Assembly (NCBI GenBank): GCA_039962225.1
Contig: JAMPKV010000005.1
Location: forward strand, 186,001-250,000
Reading direction: 5' to 3'
Length of the DNA: 64,000 nucleotides
Source: Microcoleus sp. AS-A8
Lineage (GTDB): Bacteria > Cyanobacteriota > Cyanobacteriia > Cyanobacteriales > Coleofasciculaceae
Part shown: in pieces, positions 1 through 8,837 of the stretch
Layout of the letters: every line of letters begins with the position of its first letter
Position numbering within the stretch: position 1 is the first letter of the stretch
Program-made: the position numbers and the translations under genes
The notes under the pieces: generated by a model
Database searches by the model: none
The model's input: the letters and a program-made list of their open reading frames with translations, nothing else
What the model was told of the DNA's origin: nothing

Positions 1-25
1 TAATGAGTCGTAAGGATGTACTCAA

Positions 26-637
26 TTAAGCCTGTAGCTGTTTATACCGCAGTTGGAGTTGTTGAATCGTAAACAAGGTCTGAAACTTCAGTCCGCTTGA
101 CTCGTACAACTCGGCACCGCCTTGTTGTCGATCTACTAACGCCATCACCTGCTCCACGCTGTAACCGGCCTCCTTCAGACGCTCTACAGCTTTCAGGGCG
201 GATTGCCCAGTTGTCACAACATCTTCTAAGACCACCACCCTCGCTCCGGCGGACAGGCTAGGCCCTTCAATGTAGGCCATTGTTCCATGCCCTTTGGCTT
301 CTTTACGGATAATCAGCGCTGGGATGGGTCGATTTTCCAGCGCCGAAACAACACTGACAGCACTCACAATCGGGTCAGCCCCTAGCGTCAAACCCGCCAC
401 CGCTTCGGTATCGAAGGGTAGAGAGGAGAGTAGTAGACGCCCAATGGCTAAGGCTCCTTGGGGATGGAGGGTCACTTGCTTTCCATTGATGTAATAAGAA
501 CTGCGCTGTCCTGACGAGAGAACAAAATCCCCCTCTTTGTAAGCCAGTTGGCACAATAAATCCAGGAGGAATTGACGCTGTTGAGTTAAATCGATGGTAG
601 TGCTGGAGTCCGGTGGGGGTTGAAGTGAGTCAATCAT
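26..637 (-). CDS. pyrE: Orotate phosphoribosyltransferase
   Basis: Transfers phosphoribose from PRPP to orotate, giving OMP in cytosolic de novo pyrimidine synthesis. The 203-residue product has the type I PRTase fold: an N-terminal hood with SSGQRSSYYINGKQV (about residues 40-54) and the PRPP-binding acidic loop VVVLEDVVTTGQSA (about 134-147). Length is normal for bacterial PyrE. The ATG start is at the right edge of the ORF, and the next gene to the right is divergent. The gene lies at the window edge, so no operon partner can be seen downstream. The call is secure. Confidence 0.95.
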   Translation of the reverse strand: MIDSLQPPPDSSTTIDLTQQRQFLLDLLCQLAYKEGDFVLSSGQRSSYYINGKQVTLHPQGALAIGRLLLSSLPFDTEAVAGLTLGADPIVSAVSVVSALENRPIPALIIRKEAKGHGTMAYIEGPSLSAGARVVVLEDVVTTGQSALKAVERLKEAGYSVEQVMALVDRQQGGAELYESSGLKFQTLFTIQQLQLRYKQLQA

Positions 638-755
638 TAGTTACAGTCAAACATTTGAAAATAGGCACTGGCGAAGAGAGCCAATTGGCGCGATCGCCCT
701 CTAATTTGCCCCTCAACAATCTTAAACTGCAATATCAGATATTATTGAGAAAATT

Positions 756-1277
756 ATGAGTGTGAGGATTATGCAAATGCGGTTGACCCAGTTGCTCAGT
801 GCGTTGGTTCTTGCTGCCGCTTCTAGTGGGTTTATTTCAGCGGCGAACGCCCAAACCACTGTCCCAAACCCAACCGGAGAATATACTGGCCCTAGAACCA
901 TGGGTCTTGACGCATCCTTCACTACCCCACCCAGGCGTCTCGAAACAATTCCAGAGGCATTTAATCGCGCCTTTTTCCAAGAATCTGGAGACTTCTACCG
1001 CAACCGCAAGATTGATCGGCAAATCAATTACATTATTGGTGCTGGTGTACCCTGGGGTGCAGGTTTTCCTGATCTGGAAGTTGAGCGGGATGCTGAACGT
1101 ATCTTTAAACTTTATCGAGAACAATTAGAACTACAGGTTTCCAGTGACCCTGTCATTCGTACCCCCGACTTAGCTAACCCCTTCAATTCTTCACTGCGAC
1201 TCATTTCGGGCCCCCCCCGTTTTGGTAATCGGCTGGAGGGAGGTGAGTTTATTTTCGATAGCGTACCACCTCAATAA
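756..1277 (+). CDS. Secreted hypothetical protein with Sec signal
   Basis: A 173-residue protein of unknown function. The N terminus is a classical Sec signal peptide: basic n-region (MRLTQ), hydrophobic LLSALVLAAASSGFIS and a cleavage site near AANAQT, so the mature protein should be in the periplasm or thylakoid lumen. Mature residues are rich in Asn, Pro and Arg, with a conserved-looking stretch around RNRKIDRQINYIIG. Three in-frame ATGs (756, 771, 777) are possible starts; 771 or 777 would give a more typical signal peptide. I recognise no domain. It resembles short secreted proteins common in filamentous cyanobacteria, but this is inference. Confidence 0.75.
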   Translation: MSVRIMQMRLTQLLSALVLAAASSGFISAANAQTTVPNPTGEYTGPRTMGLDASFTTPPRRLETIPEAFNRAFFQESGDFYRNRKIDRQINYIIGAGVPWGAGFPDLEVERDAERIFKLYREQLELQVSSDPVIRTPDLANPFNSSLRLISGPPRFGNRLEGGEFIFDSVPPQ

Positions 1278-1328
1278 CCCTGTGCTGGAGTCATCAACGA
1301 AACAGGCAGTGAAACGCGAATTGTTCAA

Positions 1329-1401
1329 TCCAGGGTGCAGGAGTTGAACCTGCCTTGGGCGAATTATGAGTTCGCTGCCTCAACCGCTCGGCCAACCCTG
1401 G
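1329..1401 (-). tRNA. trnI-CAU: tRNA-Ile2 (CAU anticodon, lysidine type)
   Basis: A 73-nt cloverleaf on the minus strand: acceptor CCAGGGT pairs with ACCCTGG, D arm GCC/GGC, anticodon stem GCGAA/TTCGC around loop CTCATAA (CAU at 1368-1366), T arm GCAGG/CCTGC, discriminator A, no encoded CCA. The GGCCGAGCGGTT D-region and CTCATAA loop match plastid trnI-CAU rather than initiator or elongator Met, so C34 is expected to be converted to lysidine by TilS to read AUA codons. Automatic annotation would often label it Met. Confidence 0.9.
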
Positions 1402-1860
1402 TTAATCTATTATTACCATATTGGCATACCCACTTTATCTAGGGCCGACGATTTCTATCTCAACCCGTCAAGTGATTCTCCAACTCAGGGCACCGTTCGT
1501 TACACATGATCCAAAGGCATGACTAGTATTTCTCCCACCCTCATGCTCATCCTCATATGATCTCCGGTCATCTGGGGCACTCATCTCCGGTCTTACCTTC
1601 TCCCATCCTCATCCTCGTATGATCTCCGGTCATCTCTGACCCCACTCCCCCCACTCATGTTTCTGGAAACAAGAGATTGACTTTTTTTGAGTAAGTGCTA
1701 AAACAGACAACTAAGATAGAAACGGCTTGCTTGTTTTGGCAGCAAGCCGTTCCCTATGAATTTTTATGTCAAAATTTTGTGTCGAACGGCTGTCGAGCTG
1801 TAAGAGAAGCATAACTGACAGCAACTTCACGGAGCATGTGCGGAGTAATTTGAATCACTC
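1402..1860. repeat. Gene-free stretch with a 27-bp direct repeat
   Basis: This 459-bp gap between the tRNA and the next gene has no convincing ORF. It holds two copies of a 27-bp unit (core TATGATCTCCGGTCATCT) at 1547-1573 and 1609-1635, differing at one position. Each core contains the small palindrome GATCTCCGGTCATC. A third, shorter copy (TCATCTCCGGTC) lies between them near 1581. No function is evident; it looks like a short dispersed intergenic repeat. Confidence 0.6.
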
Positions 1861-2604
1861 ATGAAATTAAACTCAACTGTAGCTCTCACCTTAATTCTGC
1901 TGGCAATGATGTTAGGTGCCGGTTTTGTGAGTTCGATGTGGGGATTCACTCTCGGTCACGAGGCCCTCAAAGGCGTTACCCAGCCAGATGTTCGCCCCAT
2001 CAAAGATGTAGCCGATAAACAGAAGGCTGCTCCTGGTAAAGAAGGGTTAACTATTTTGCGGGAAGAAGATATCCTCACCAAGGTTAACGAGTACATCAAG
2101 AATACTGGCAAGAACGCGAAACCTGAGAACAAGAACGACGCGAAACCTGAGAACAAGGACGAGCAAGCTAACAATAGCAGTTCCTCTGATCCAGATAACC
2201 AACCGTCCCCTGAGCCATCGCTCACACAGGCATCCTTTGCCAGTGCAAATCCTAATCTCAACTTACCCATCAAAAGTGAGGATCGGGGCGTCATGTTAGA
2301 GATACGCTCCGCTAATCAACAGGGAGGTTCTTTATTGTTAAATGTGACGCTCAAGAATCAGGGAGTCAATGCGGTACGATTCCTATATAGCTTTTTGAAC
2401 GTTACGGACGAGCAAGGTCGTGCCTTGAGCGCGATTACTGAAGGTTTGCCAGGAGAATTGCCTCCCGATGGACAGGAATATTCAGGTACAGTGAGTATTC
2501 CTGCCGCTTTGATCGAGAATGCCCAAAAGCTTTCGTTAACATTGACGGATTATCCTGATCAAAGACTTCAGCTAAAAATGTCCGAAATTCCTGTCGCCCG
2601 ATAA
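1861..2604 (+). CDS. Single-pass membrane-anchored hypothetical protein
   Basis: A 247-residue protein of unknown function. Residues about 7-29 form one hydrophobic segment (LTLILLAMMLGAGFVSSMWGF), probably an uncleaved anchor. Then comes a charged low-complexity linker with a duplicated NAKPENK / DAKPENK unit (about residues 80-97), visible in DNA as a tandem repeat at about 2113-2158. The C-terminal 110 residues look like a beta-sandwich (LLLNVTLKNQGVNAVRFLYSF, then SGTVSIPAAL), similar in style to DUF4352-type immunoglobulin-like domains. The likely location is the periplasmic face of a membrane. No operon partner is obvious. Confidence 0.75.
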   Translation: MKLNSTVALTLILLAMMLGAGFVSSMWGFTLGHEALKGVTQPDVRPIKDVADKQKAAPGKEGLTILREEDILTKVNEYIKNTGKNAKPENKNDAKPENKDEQANNSSSSDPDNQPSPEPSLTQASFASANPNLNLPIKSEDRGVMLEIRSANQQGGSLLLNVTLKNQGVNAVRFLYSFLNVTDEQGRALSAITEGLPGELPPDGQEYSGTVSIPAALIENAQKLSLTLTDYPDQRLQLKMSEIPVAR

Positions 2605-2814
2605 ACCCTTTGAGTGCGGCAACCGTAAATAGTAACAATTCTTTTAGGACGAACTTGAGATTTTTCTACTTTTGATAGAGTTGCCAAATCAGATCGTTCT
2701 TGAAACATGGATGGGTAGGGACAGCACCGCTCTCTACCCAGCGGCTCAAGGTGCGGTGTCGTTCTTTCTCCCACTCCTGCAAAGGATGGGCTGCCCCAGG
2801 TTGCGGAAGTTTTT

Positions 2815-4284
2815 GTGAGCGTTTATTCTAACCTCACCGGTCAAGACATTGTACTGCGATTGTTATCAGTGCTGCTTCTGATTGCAATCAATGCGTTTTT
2901 TGTCACGGCTGAGTTTTCCATGGTTTCTGTGCGGCGATCGCGCATCAATCAGCTAGCAGATGCAGGTGATGTTCAGGCGAAAACCGTTCAATCCTTGCAA
3001 CGCAGCATCGAGCGTTTACTCTCGACCACTCAGATCGGAATTACGCTTTCCAGTTTGGCGTTGGGCTGGATTGGGGAGAGTACCATGGCGGTTCTGGTCG
3101 CGGCGGGAATTGGACAATTGCCCCTGCCGCGATCGGTTAGCCAGTTTATGGCTCACTCTCTAGCCATCCCGATCACTTTTTTTGTGATTGCCTATCTGCA
3201 AATTGTTCTGGGCGAACTGTGTCCCAAATCCGTTGCTCTGCTTTACTCAGAACAACTCGCGCGGTTTCTCGGCCCCCCTAGCCTCGCGATCGCACGTTTT
3301 TTTAATCCGTTCATCTGGATTTTAAACCAATCGACTCGCTTGCTTCTGCGCCTTGTCGGTATCCAATATACCGGTCAAGGCTGGTATAACCGAGTCACCC
3401 CAGAAGAGTTACAACTGATTATTACCACCGAACGCGAGTCCACCGGACTAGAAGCGGAAGAACGCGAACTCCTGAAAAACGTGTTTGAGTTTGGTGAAGT
3501 GGAAGCGGTAGAGGTAATGGTTCCCCGCACCAGCATTGCTGCCATTCCGAGTACAGCAACCTTCCAGACGCTGCTAGAGGAAATTGCTCAAACCGGTCAC
3601 TCGCGCTATCCCGTCATGGGCGAATCCCTGGATGACATTCAGGGGATTATTTACTTCAAAGAGTTAGCCCAACCGCTCTCCCAAGGGCAGCTCACCTTAG
3701 AAACGCCAATTTTGCCCTGGATTCGTCCCGCTCGGTTTGTACCGGAATCGATGCCGCTTTCGGAACTCTTGCCCTTGATGCAGCGATCGCACCTGATTAT
3801 GATGATGGTTGTGGATGAGTTCGGTGGTACAGCCGGGTTAGTCACCCTCAAAGACTTAATTGCGGAAATTATTGGTGATAACTCTGAACCCGAAAGTACA
3901 GAAGAATTGCCCGTACAAATTCTGGATGAACAAACGTTTCTAGTGCAAGCCCAAATGGATTTGGAAGAGGTTAACGAACTTTTGGATTTGAATTTACCCT
4001 TAGCTGACGAATACCAAACCTTAGGCGGCTTTGTGCTCTACCAATTTCAAAAAATTCCCGTACAGGGTGAAACCCTAAATTATGACAATCTGAATCTAAC
4101 CGTCGTTTCGGCTGAAGGCCCGCGCGTACATCAAATTCGCATTCACCGTCAGGAGGCCACATCCACATCACTGGAAGACATTTCAATACCCCATCGGGTG
4201 ACACAAACGGGCACAACAGAGGAGATTCCAGAAGATGAAGTAATGCGTAATCTCGATGAAGATTCCTATAAAGACTCCGAATAG
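2815..4284 (+). CDS. CNNM/HlyC-family CBS-domain membrane protein
   Basis: A 489-residue 'hemolysin family' (CNNM/CorC-like) protein. An N-terminal DUF21 domain with about four hydrophobic segments (residues about 12-190, with AEFSMVSVRRSRI and LGELCPKSVAL) is followed by a CBS pair (about 225-345, including HLIMMMVVDEFGGTAGLVTLKDL) and a CorC_HlyC C-terminal domain (about 360-445). The family is linked to Mg2+/Co2+ transport or efflux; substrate cannot be inferred here. Start is GTG at 2815. The stop overlaps the 3' end of the convergent kinase gene by 19 bp. A second, shorter family member is at 10867. Confidence 0.9.
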   Translation: MSVYSNLTGQDIVLRLLSVLLLIAINAFFVTAEFSMVSVRRSRINQLADAGDVQAKTVQSLQRSIERLLSTTQIGITLSSLALGWIGESTMAVLVAAGIGQLPLPRSVSQFMAHSLAIPITFFVIAYLQIVLGELCPKSVALLYSEQLARFLGPPSLAIARFFNPFIWILNQSTRLLLRLVGIQYTGQGWYNRVTPEELQLIITTERESTGLEAEERELLKNVFEFGEVEAVEVMVPRTSIAAIPSTATFQTLLEEIAQTGHSRYPVMGESLDDIQGIIYFKELAQPLSQGQLTLETPILPWIRPARFVPESMPLSELLPLMQRSHLIMMMVVDEFGGTAGLVTLKDLIAEIIGDNSEPESTEELPVQILDEQTFLVQAQMDLEEVNELLDLNLPLADEYQTLGGFVLYQFQKIPVQGETLNYDNLNLTVVSAEGPRVHQIRIHRQEATSTSLEDISIPHRVTQTGTTEEIPEDEVMRNLDEDSYKDSE

Positions 4285-5870
4285 CGGTCGTGCCACTCGG
4301 ATTTTTCCAGGGAAAATGACCACCAGTAGGGCAGTTGATTGGGGGATTGACCCTTACCTATCATTTGCAGCCCATCTAACGACAAAATCCCTTGACTTTC
4401 TCCTAGTACCCAATGACCTGATGCCACTTTTGCCGCGATACGCATGACCCAGTTTTCTGACGTCGATTGTGTGGGTTGTGAGAGAACACGCAGTTTTCGT
4501 AGCGTTACCTTATTCGTCTGAGGATCGATGTTTCCCTGAATCGCAATCCGATAAAAACCCTTAAAATTAACAGATTGGATACTCAAGGTTCCACTAAACG
4601 AACCAGACTCAGGAGTAACGGTGAGCATCGCCGCTTGATTGTCAAACTCGCCATACCAAATTTCAACTCTTGCCCCCATTTTAAAGAATGACCAGGAGTA
4701 TGAATTTTGCAGCGAATCTTGCCCCATCCCTGAAATTTGCTTCTCATCGGATGACAAAGTTCCTGTATTCCTTCCCAAATTCCACAACCCTGAATAAGGT
4801 TCCCAGAGGACGCGCACTTCTCGCATTTGGATGGCGTTTGTTCTGGGGTCAAGGTTACCCTGAATCCCAATCCGAGAAAGACCATTCAGAGATTGAACGG
4901 TTAAAATTCCACCAAACCAGCTACCTAAATGGTAACTAATCGTAAAATTCGCCAGTTTATTGTCAAACTCGCCATACCAAGTCCCAATCATGGGAGATGT
5001 TAAGTCTTTGAGTACCTCCTCAGTAGATTGATATCGTGCCTTCACCTCAACCTTGAGCATCTTGTCCAACATCTGCCTTAGCTGCTTACTAATAGCGGCA
5101 CCCGGCGGCTTGTCTTGCCATAACCAACGGGTTTCCTTCGAGTTGTAGAGGAGATGAGGAGTGGTGCCAGTCAATAGATGAATACAGGTGGCCCCCAAAC
5201 CATAAAGGTCACTAGCGGGATAAGCTTCGCCATAGGTCATCTGTTCGAGTGGCGCATAACCCTGAGTTCCGCAGTAAGTCTTCGGTAGGACTACTGTGCC
5301 ACTCAAATATTTGGCTACACCGAAGTCGATGAGCACCAACTTACTATCCTGCTTGCGGCGCATGATATTGTCTGGCTTAATATCCCGATGAATTACACCC
5401 TGCTGATGGACAAACTTCAATACAGCTAAAAAGTCGAGCAGCAATTCCCGAATCTTGAATTCACTAAATGTTCCGTGCTGTTCCAACTCTGTTAACAGTG
5501 TTTGCCCTTCAATAAACTCCTGCACTAAATACAGATCAGTGCCGTCCTTAAAGTATGCGAATAGCGCAGGAATCTGTGGATGTTGCCCTAACTGTTGGAG
5601 TCGCCTTGCCTCTTGCTCAAACAGTTGGGTTGCCTTCTCAATGGCTCCAATTCCTTTAATTTGTGGTGTAAATTGCTTAATGACGCAGCGTTCATTTAGC
5701 TTGTCTATATCTTCAGCCAGATAAGTTCTGCCAAATCCCCCACGACCTAGGGGCTGAATGGGACGATAACGGTTTCGCAACAGCACCAGTTTTGTCCCGC
5801 AACGCTGACAAAATTTTAAGCCATCTGGATTTAGGGGATTTTGGCAATCGGGATTGAGGCAGCAGGTCAT
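4266..5870 (-). CDS. Zinc-ribbon Ser/Thr protein kinase with duplicated C-terminal domain
   Basis: A 534-residue Hanks-type kinase. N-terminal cysteines C4, C9, C21 and C24 form a zinc-ribbon typical of cyanobacterial Spk kinases. The kinase domain spans about 35-295: glycine loop GRGGFG (42-47), VIK with Lys65, HRDIKPDN (161-168), DFG (182-184), GTQGYAPLEQ activation/P+1 loop. After it come two copies of a module of about 105-118 residues (about 296-397 and 404-522), each starting WYGEFDN, with an IQGN[LI]DP[RQ]TN core and ending in WSF. The protein has no transmembrane segment, so it is probably cytosolic. The duplicated module is unknown to me and may bind a ligand or partner. Confidence 0.9.
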   Translation of the reverse strand: MTCCLNPDCQNPLNPDGLKFCQRCGTKLVLLRNRYRPIQPLGRGGFGRTYLAEDIDKLNERCVIKQFTPQIKGIGAIEKATQLFEQEARRLQQLGQHPQIPALFAYFKDGTDLYLVQEFIEGQTLLTELEQHGTFSEFKIRELLLDFLAVLKFVHQQGVIHRDIKPDNIMRRKQDSKLVLIDFGVAKYLSGTVVLPKTYCGTQGYAPLEQMTYGEAYPASDLYGLGATCIHLLTGTTPHLLYNSKETRWLWQDKPPGAAISKQLRQMLDKMLKVEVKARYQSTEEVLKDLTSPMIGTWYGEFDNKLANFTISYHLGSWFGGILTVQSLNGLSRIGIQGNLDPRTNAIQMREVRVLWEPYSGLWNLGRNTGTLSSDEKQISGMGQDSLQNSYSWSFFKMGARVEIWYGEFDNQAAMLTVTPESGSFSGTLSIQSVNFKGFYRIAIQGNIDPQTNKVTLRKLRVLSQPTQSTSENWVMRIAAKVASGHWVLGESQGILSLDGLQMIGKGQSPNQLPYWWSFSLEKSEWHDRYSESL

Positions 5871-6036
5871 TCTTGGGAGACAAACATCAGATTAATCTAT
5901 ATTAATTTTTCCCTTGATGAAACCTAAAATAATTCTTATAAACGGATGAGTTTGCTGTGCAAAAATCTGAGTCAAATCAAGGTTGAAGTGCAATGATAAA
6001 ATATGAAATAACAGGGCTAAATCAAGATTTTGTGAT

Positions 6037-6735
6037 TTATCGGTTTAGTTCCTCGCTCCTCATTGCATAAGAGAGCGGGTCTTGCAATCCCAATTCAGCA
6101 AAAGCCGCCAACCTCAACCGACAGGAATCACAAACACCGCAACCCACATCAGCGCCAGCGTAGCAAGACCAAGTTTGTTCCCAAGGGACACCGAGCTGGT
6201 TGCCTAGCTGAATAATCTCAGTTTTTTTCAGGTCAATCAGAGGAGTGGCAATCTCAATAGCTGTTCCTTCCCGACCTTGCTTTGTGCCTAGGGCAAAAAC
6301 TTTTTGCATGGCTTGGATATAGTCCGGACGACAATCGGGATAACCGGAATAATCTAACGCATTGACTCCGACATAAACTCTTTGAGCATCGATCGCTTCC
6401 GCATAAGATAAACCAAAGCTCAAAAAAATCGTATTTCGAGCTGGTACATAAGTAATTGGGATGTTCTGAGACATCTCATCCAGAGTGCGCTCTTCGGGTA
6501 AGTCAATGTCATTATCTGTTAACGCGGAACCGCCCCACTGTCGCAAATCAAAACTGACGATTTGATGCTCCTTCACACCCGCACAATGGGCGATTGCCTT
6601 AGCATATTCGAGTTCCCTGCGGTGGCGCTGTTGGTAATCAAAAGAAATGGCATAACATTCATAACCATCTGCCTTGGCTTGATAGAGAGCTGTTGCAGAG
6701 TCTAATCCTCCAGATAACAAAATAACGGCTTTCAA
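6037..6735 (-). CDS. queC: 7-cyano-7-deazaguanine synthase
   Basis: Converts 7-carboxy-7-deazaguanine to preQ0 using ATP and ammonia, in the queuosine/7-deazaguanine pathway. The 232-residue product has the PP-loop LLSGGLDSATAL (about 6-17), the YVPARNTIFLSF motif (about 96-107), and the C-terminal zinc site CYAGADVGCGVCDSC (about 191-205), all diagnostic for QueC. Length is normal. No other queuosine gene is adjacent. The product could serve tRNA modification or DNA 7-deazaguanine modification; the window does not distinguish these. Confidence 0.96.
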   Translation of the reverse strand: MKAVILLSGGLDSATALYQAKADGYECYAISFDYQQRHRRELEYAKAIAHCAGVKEHQIVSFDLRQWGGSALTDNDIDLPEERTLDEMSQNIPITYVPARNTIFLSFGLSYAEAIDAQRVYVGVNALDYSGYPDCRPDYIQAMQKVFALGTKQGREGTAIEIATPLIDLKKTEIIQLGNQLGVPWEQTWSCYAGADVGCGVCDSCRLRLAAFAELGLQDPLSYAMRSEELNR

Positions 6736-7679
6736 AATCTAAGTCCTTCTTTGATGAGCTACTAAGTTTCAGGCTATATCTGCAAGGCTAACTAGCCAAC
6801 AAGCCAATCTTCTTATACTTATCTATCATATAAGCGAAGTGTAGGGGCAAAAGCACTAGTATTGGGAGTTTGAATTAATTTCATCAATACCATAAAATAC
6901 AGAATATTGATGAAATCGATTAAGATTATTAAGGCTACAAATTTTGACGGCTCAATGGAAACTGATTACAACTTTTGCACAAAAGGAGTGATTGAGAAAC
7001 GTTTCTTTAAATTCAGCAGAAGTCAGGAGTTGTGCAATGAGAGGGCCTCCTGGTATAGCAGTCGCCAAGGCAATTAGGACTTTCGCCAAATACTGGAACA
7101 TTGAGCCCTCAATATGCATCCCTTCTGCCTTCTGCGATATTCGGCGACCCAGCGCGCCGAATCCTCTAGCTCTTTGTATGAACTCCGGTGCCTTTTGCTA
7201 TACATCACGGCAGAACTTTCTCATCAATTTTCAGGAGTATCCGACAAGCTTTCTCCTCCATCCTCACTCTCCTCTCCACTTCTCGACTCGCATCAGGTGA
7301 GTTATTGGCGTCTCATGGACGCACAGACCTCAAAGAAATTGCGGTTTATCAGTCAGCCGTGCGGATGCCAATGCCATGCTGCCCTACTGTCAAACTGCAT
7401 GGTGAGGCGGCAGGGAGAGCTGAAATAGTCTAAAAGCACTGGAAATCGCAGTCTTAATGGACAACCCAGAAACTGACACATCTATCCGACGCTCTAGAAG
7501 TAGTAAAACCACAATGAAAAGAAAATGACCGCCCCAAAGACCTCCTAGAAATTTTGAGGGATCTAGGCAAAACTTTGGAATTCTTCACACTCAGAGGGGC
7601 TGTGGTACTATCTGGATGGTTTAAGGCGGCTCAGAATAAGCAAATCGACTTAGTTCCCGTGGTGGAGGAGCAGACAAGA
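6736..7679. other. Long gene-poor stretch before the MocA-type gene
   Basis: About 940 bp without a credible gene. Overlapping short ORFs in several frames between 6992 and 7433 have no recognisable motifs and compete with one another. There is a partial heptamer repeat (CCTTCTGCCTTCTGC, around 7125-7140) of the cyanobacterial STRR kind. The open frame running into the oxidoreductase from about 7520 has no ATG and lacks homology to the family. Degenerate gene remnants are possible but cannot be named. Confidence 0.4.
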
Positions 7680-8768
7680 GTGCAAGATAGAATGTGCCAA
7701 AGACATCCGGATACCCATTTGCAGCGCAGCCTGCCGCAGCCAATAAAAATTGGCGTTATCGGCGTTGGCAATATGGGACAACATCATGCCCGCGTTGTAA
7801 GTTTTCTCAAAGACGTAGAACTTGTAGGGGTGGCAGACATTAATGTCGAACGTGGTTTGGACATGGCAAGTAAATACCGTGTCCGTTTTTTTGAGGACTA
7901 TCGCGACCTTCTACCCTATGTAGATGCTGTCTGTGTTGCCGTTCCTACAAAGTTGCATCACGAAGTTGGGATCAATTGTCTGCAAGCGGGGGTTCATGTC
8001 TTAGTAGAAAAACCGATCGCTGCCAGTATTGCCGAAGCCGAGTCTTTGGTGAATGCCGCAGCAGAATCCCAATCCATCCTGCAAGTTGGGCACATTGAAC
8101 GCTTTAACCCCGCTTTTCAGGAACTGGGCAAAGTTTTAAAGACAGAAGAATTACTCGCTCTAGAAGCTCACCGAATGAGTCCTTATTCGGATAGAGCCAA
8201 TGATGTCTCCGTCGTCCTGGATCTGATGATTCATGACATTGACCTGCTGTTAGAGCTCGCAGACGCCCCTGTGGTGAAGTTGACCGCCAGCGGCAGTCGT
8301 GCGGACAATTCTGGCTATTTAGACTATGTGACGGCTACCTTGGGTTTTGCCAATGGAATTGTGGCGACCTTAACCGCTAGCAAGGTGACACACCGCAAAA
8401 TTCGGCGAATTGCGGCTCATTGCAAAAACTCGCTGACGGAAGCCGATTTTCTCAACAATGAGATTCTGATTCATCGGCAAACGACGGCGAACTGCATGAC
8501 GGATTATGGTCAGGTGCTTTATCGCCAAGATGGGTTGATTGAAAAGGTTTACACCAGCAACATTGACAAACTCTGCGCGGAGTTGGAACACTTTGTGGGC
8601 TGTGTGCGAGGCGGAAATCAGCCTTCCGTTGGGGGTGAACAGGCACTAAAGGCTCTCCGCTTGGCAAGTTTAATTGAGCAAATCGCTCTGGATGGTCAAG
8701 TTTGGCAGCCATTGGATTATGATCGCCGCGACCTGCATGTTCGCCCTGTGTCAGTCGTCACCTATTAA
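7680..8768 (+). CDS. Gfo/Idh/MocA-family NAD(P)-dependent oxidoreductase
   Basis: A predicted cytosolic sugar or sugar-derivative dehydrogenase. The Rossmann motif KIGVIGVGNMGQHHARV lies just after the start, followed by the family's EKPIA motif (HVLVEKPIAAS) and the substrate-domain segment MIHDIDLLLEL. The open frame extends upstream to 7554, but that start is TTG and the added residues do not resemble the family. I prefer GTG at 7680, preceded nine bases upstream by GGAGGAG, giving 362 residues; ATG at 7692 is also possible. The substrate is unknown. The sequence strongly resembles a form common across filamentous cyanobacteria. Confidence 0.88.
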   Translation: MQDRMCQRHPDTHLQRSLPQPIKIGVIGVGNMGQHHARVVSFLKDVELVGVADINVERGLDMASKYRVRFFEDYRDLLPYVDAVCVAVPTKLHHEVGINCLQAGVHVLVEKPIAASIAEAESLVNAAAESQSILQVGHIERFNPAFQELGKVLKTEELLALEAHRMSPYSDRANDVSVVLDLMIHDIDLLLELADAPVVKLTASGSRADNSGYLDYVTATLGFANGIVATLTASKVTHRKIRRIAAHCKNSLTEADFLNNEILIHRQTTANCMTDYGQVLYRQDGLIEKVYTSNIDKLCAELEHFVGCVRGGNQPSVGGEQALKALRLASLIEQIALDGQVWQPLDYDRRDLHVRPVSVVTY

Positions 8769-8837
8769 CCCTTAGTGAGTAGCCTTGAGGTTGGACTTGG
8801 GGCTACAACGAGGGACTAGGGGCTATGGGGATTAGGT

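Noticed and set aside
2666-2822. Minus-strand frame of about 50 codons ending in DLIWQLYQK
   Set aside because: It reads like protein in part, but has no ATG and overlaps the start of the CNNM gene; not enough support to call a gene or a remnant.
6992-7433. Three overlapping plus-strand frames
   Set aside because: They compete in different frames, have no RBS or recognisable domain, and include a repeat; listed only as a gene-poor stretch.
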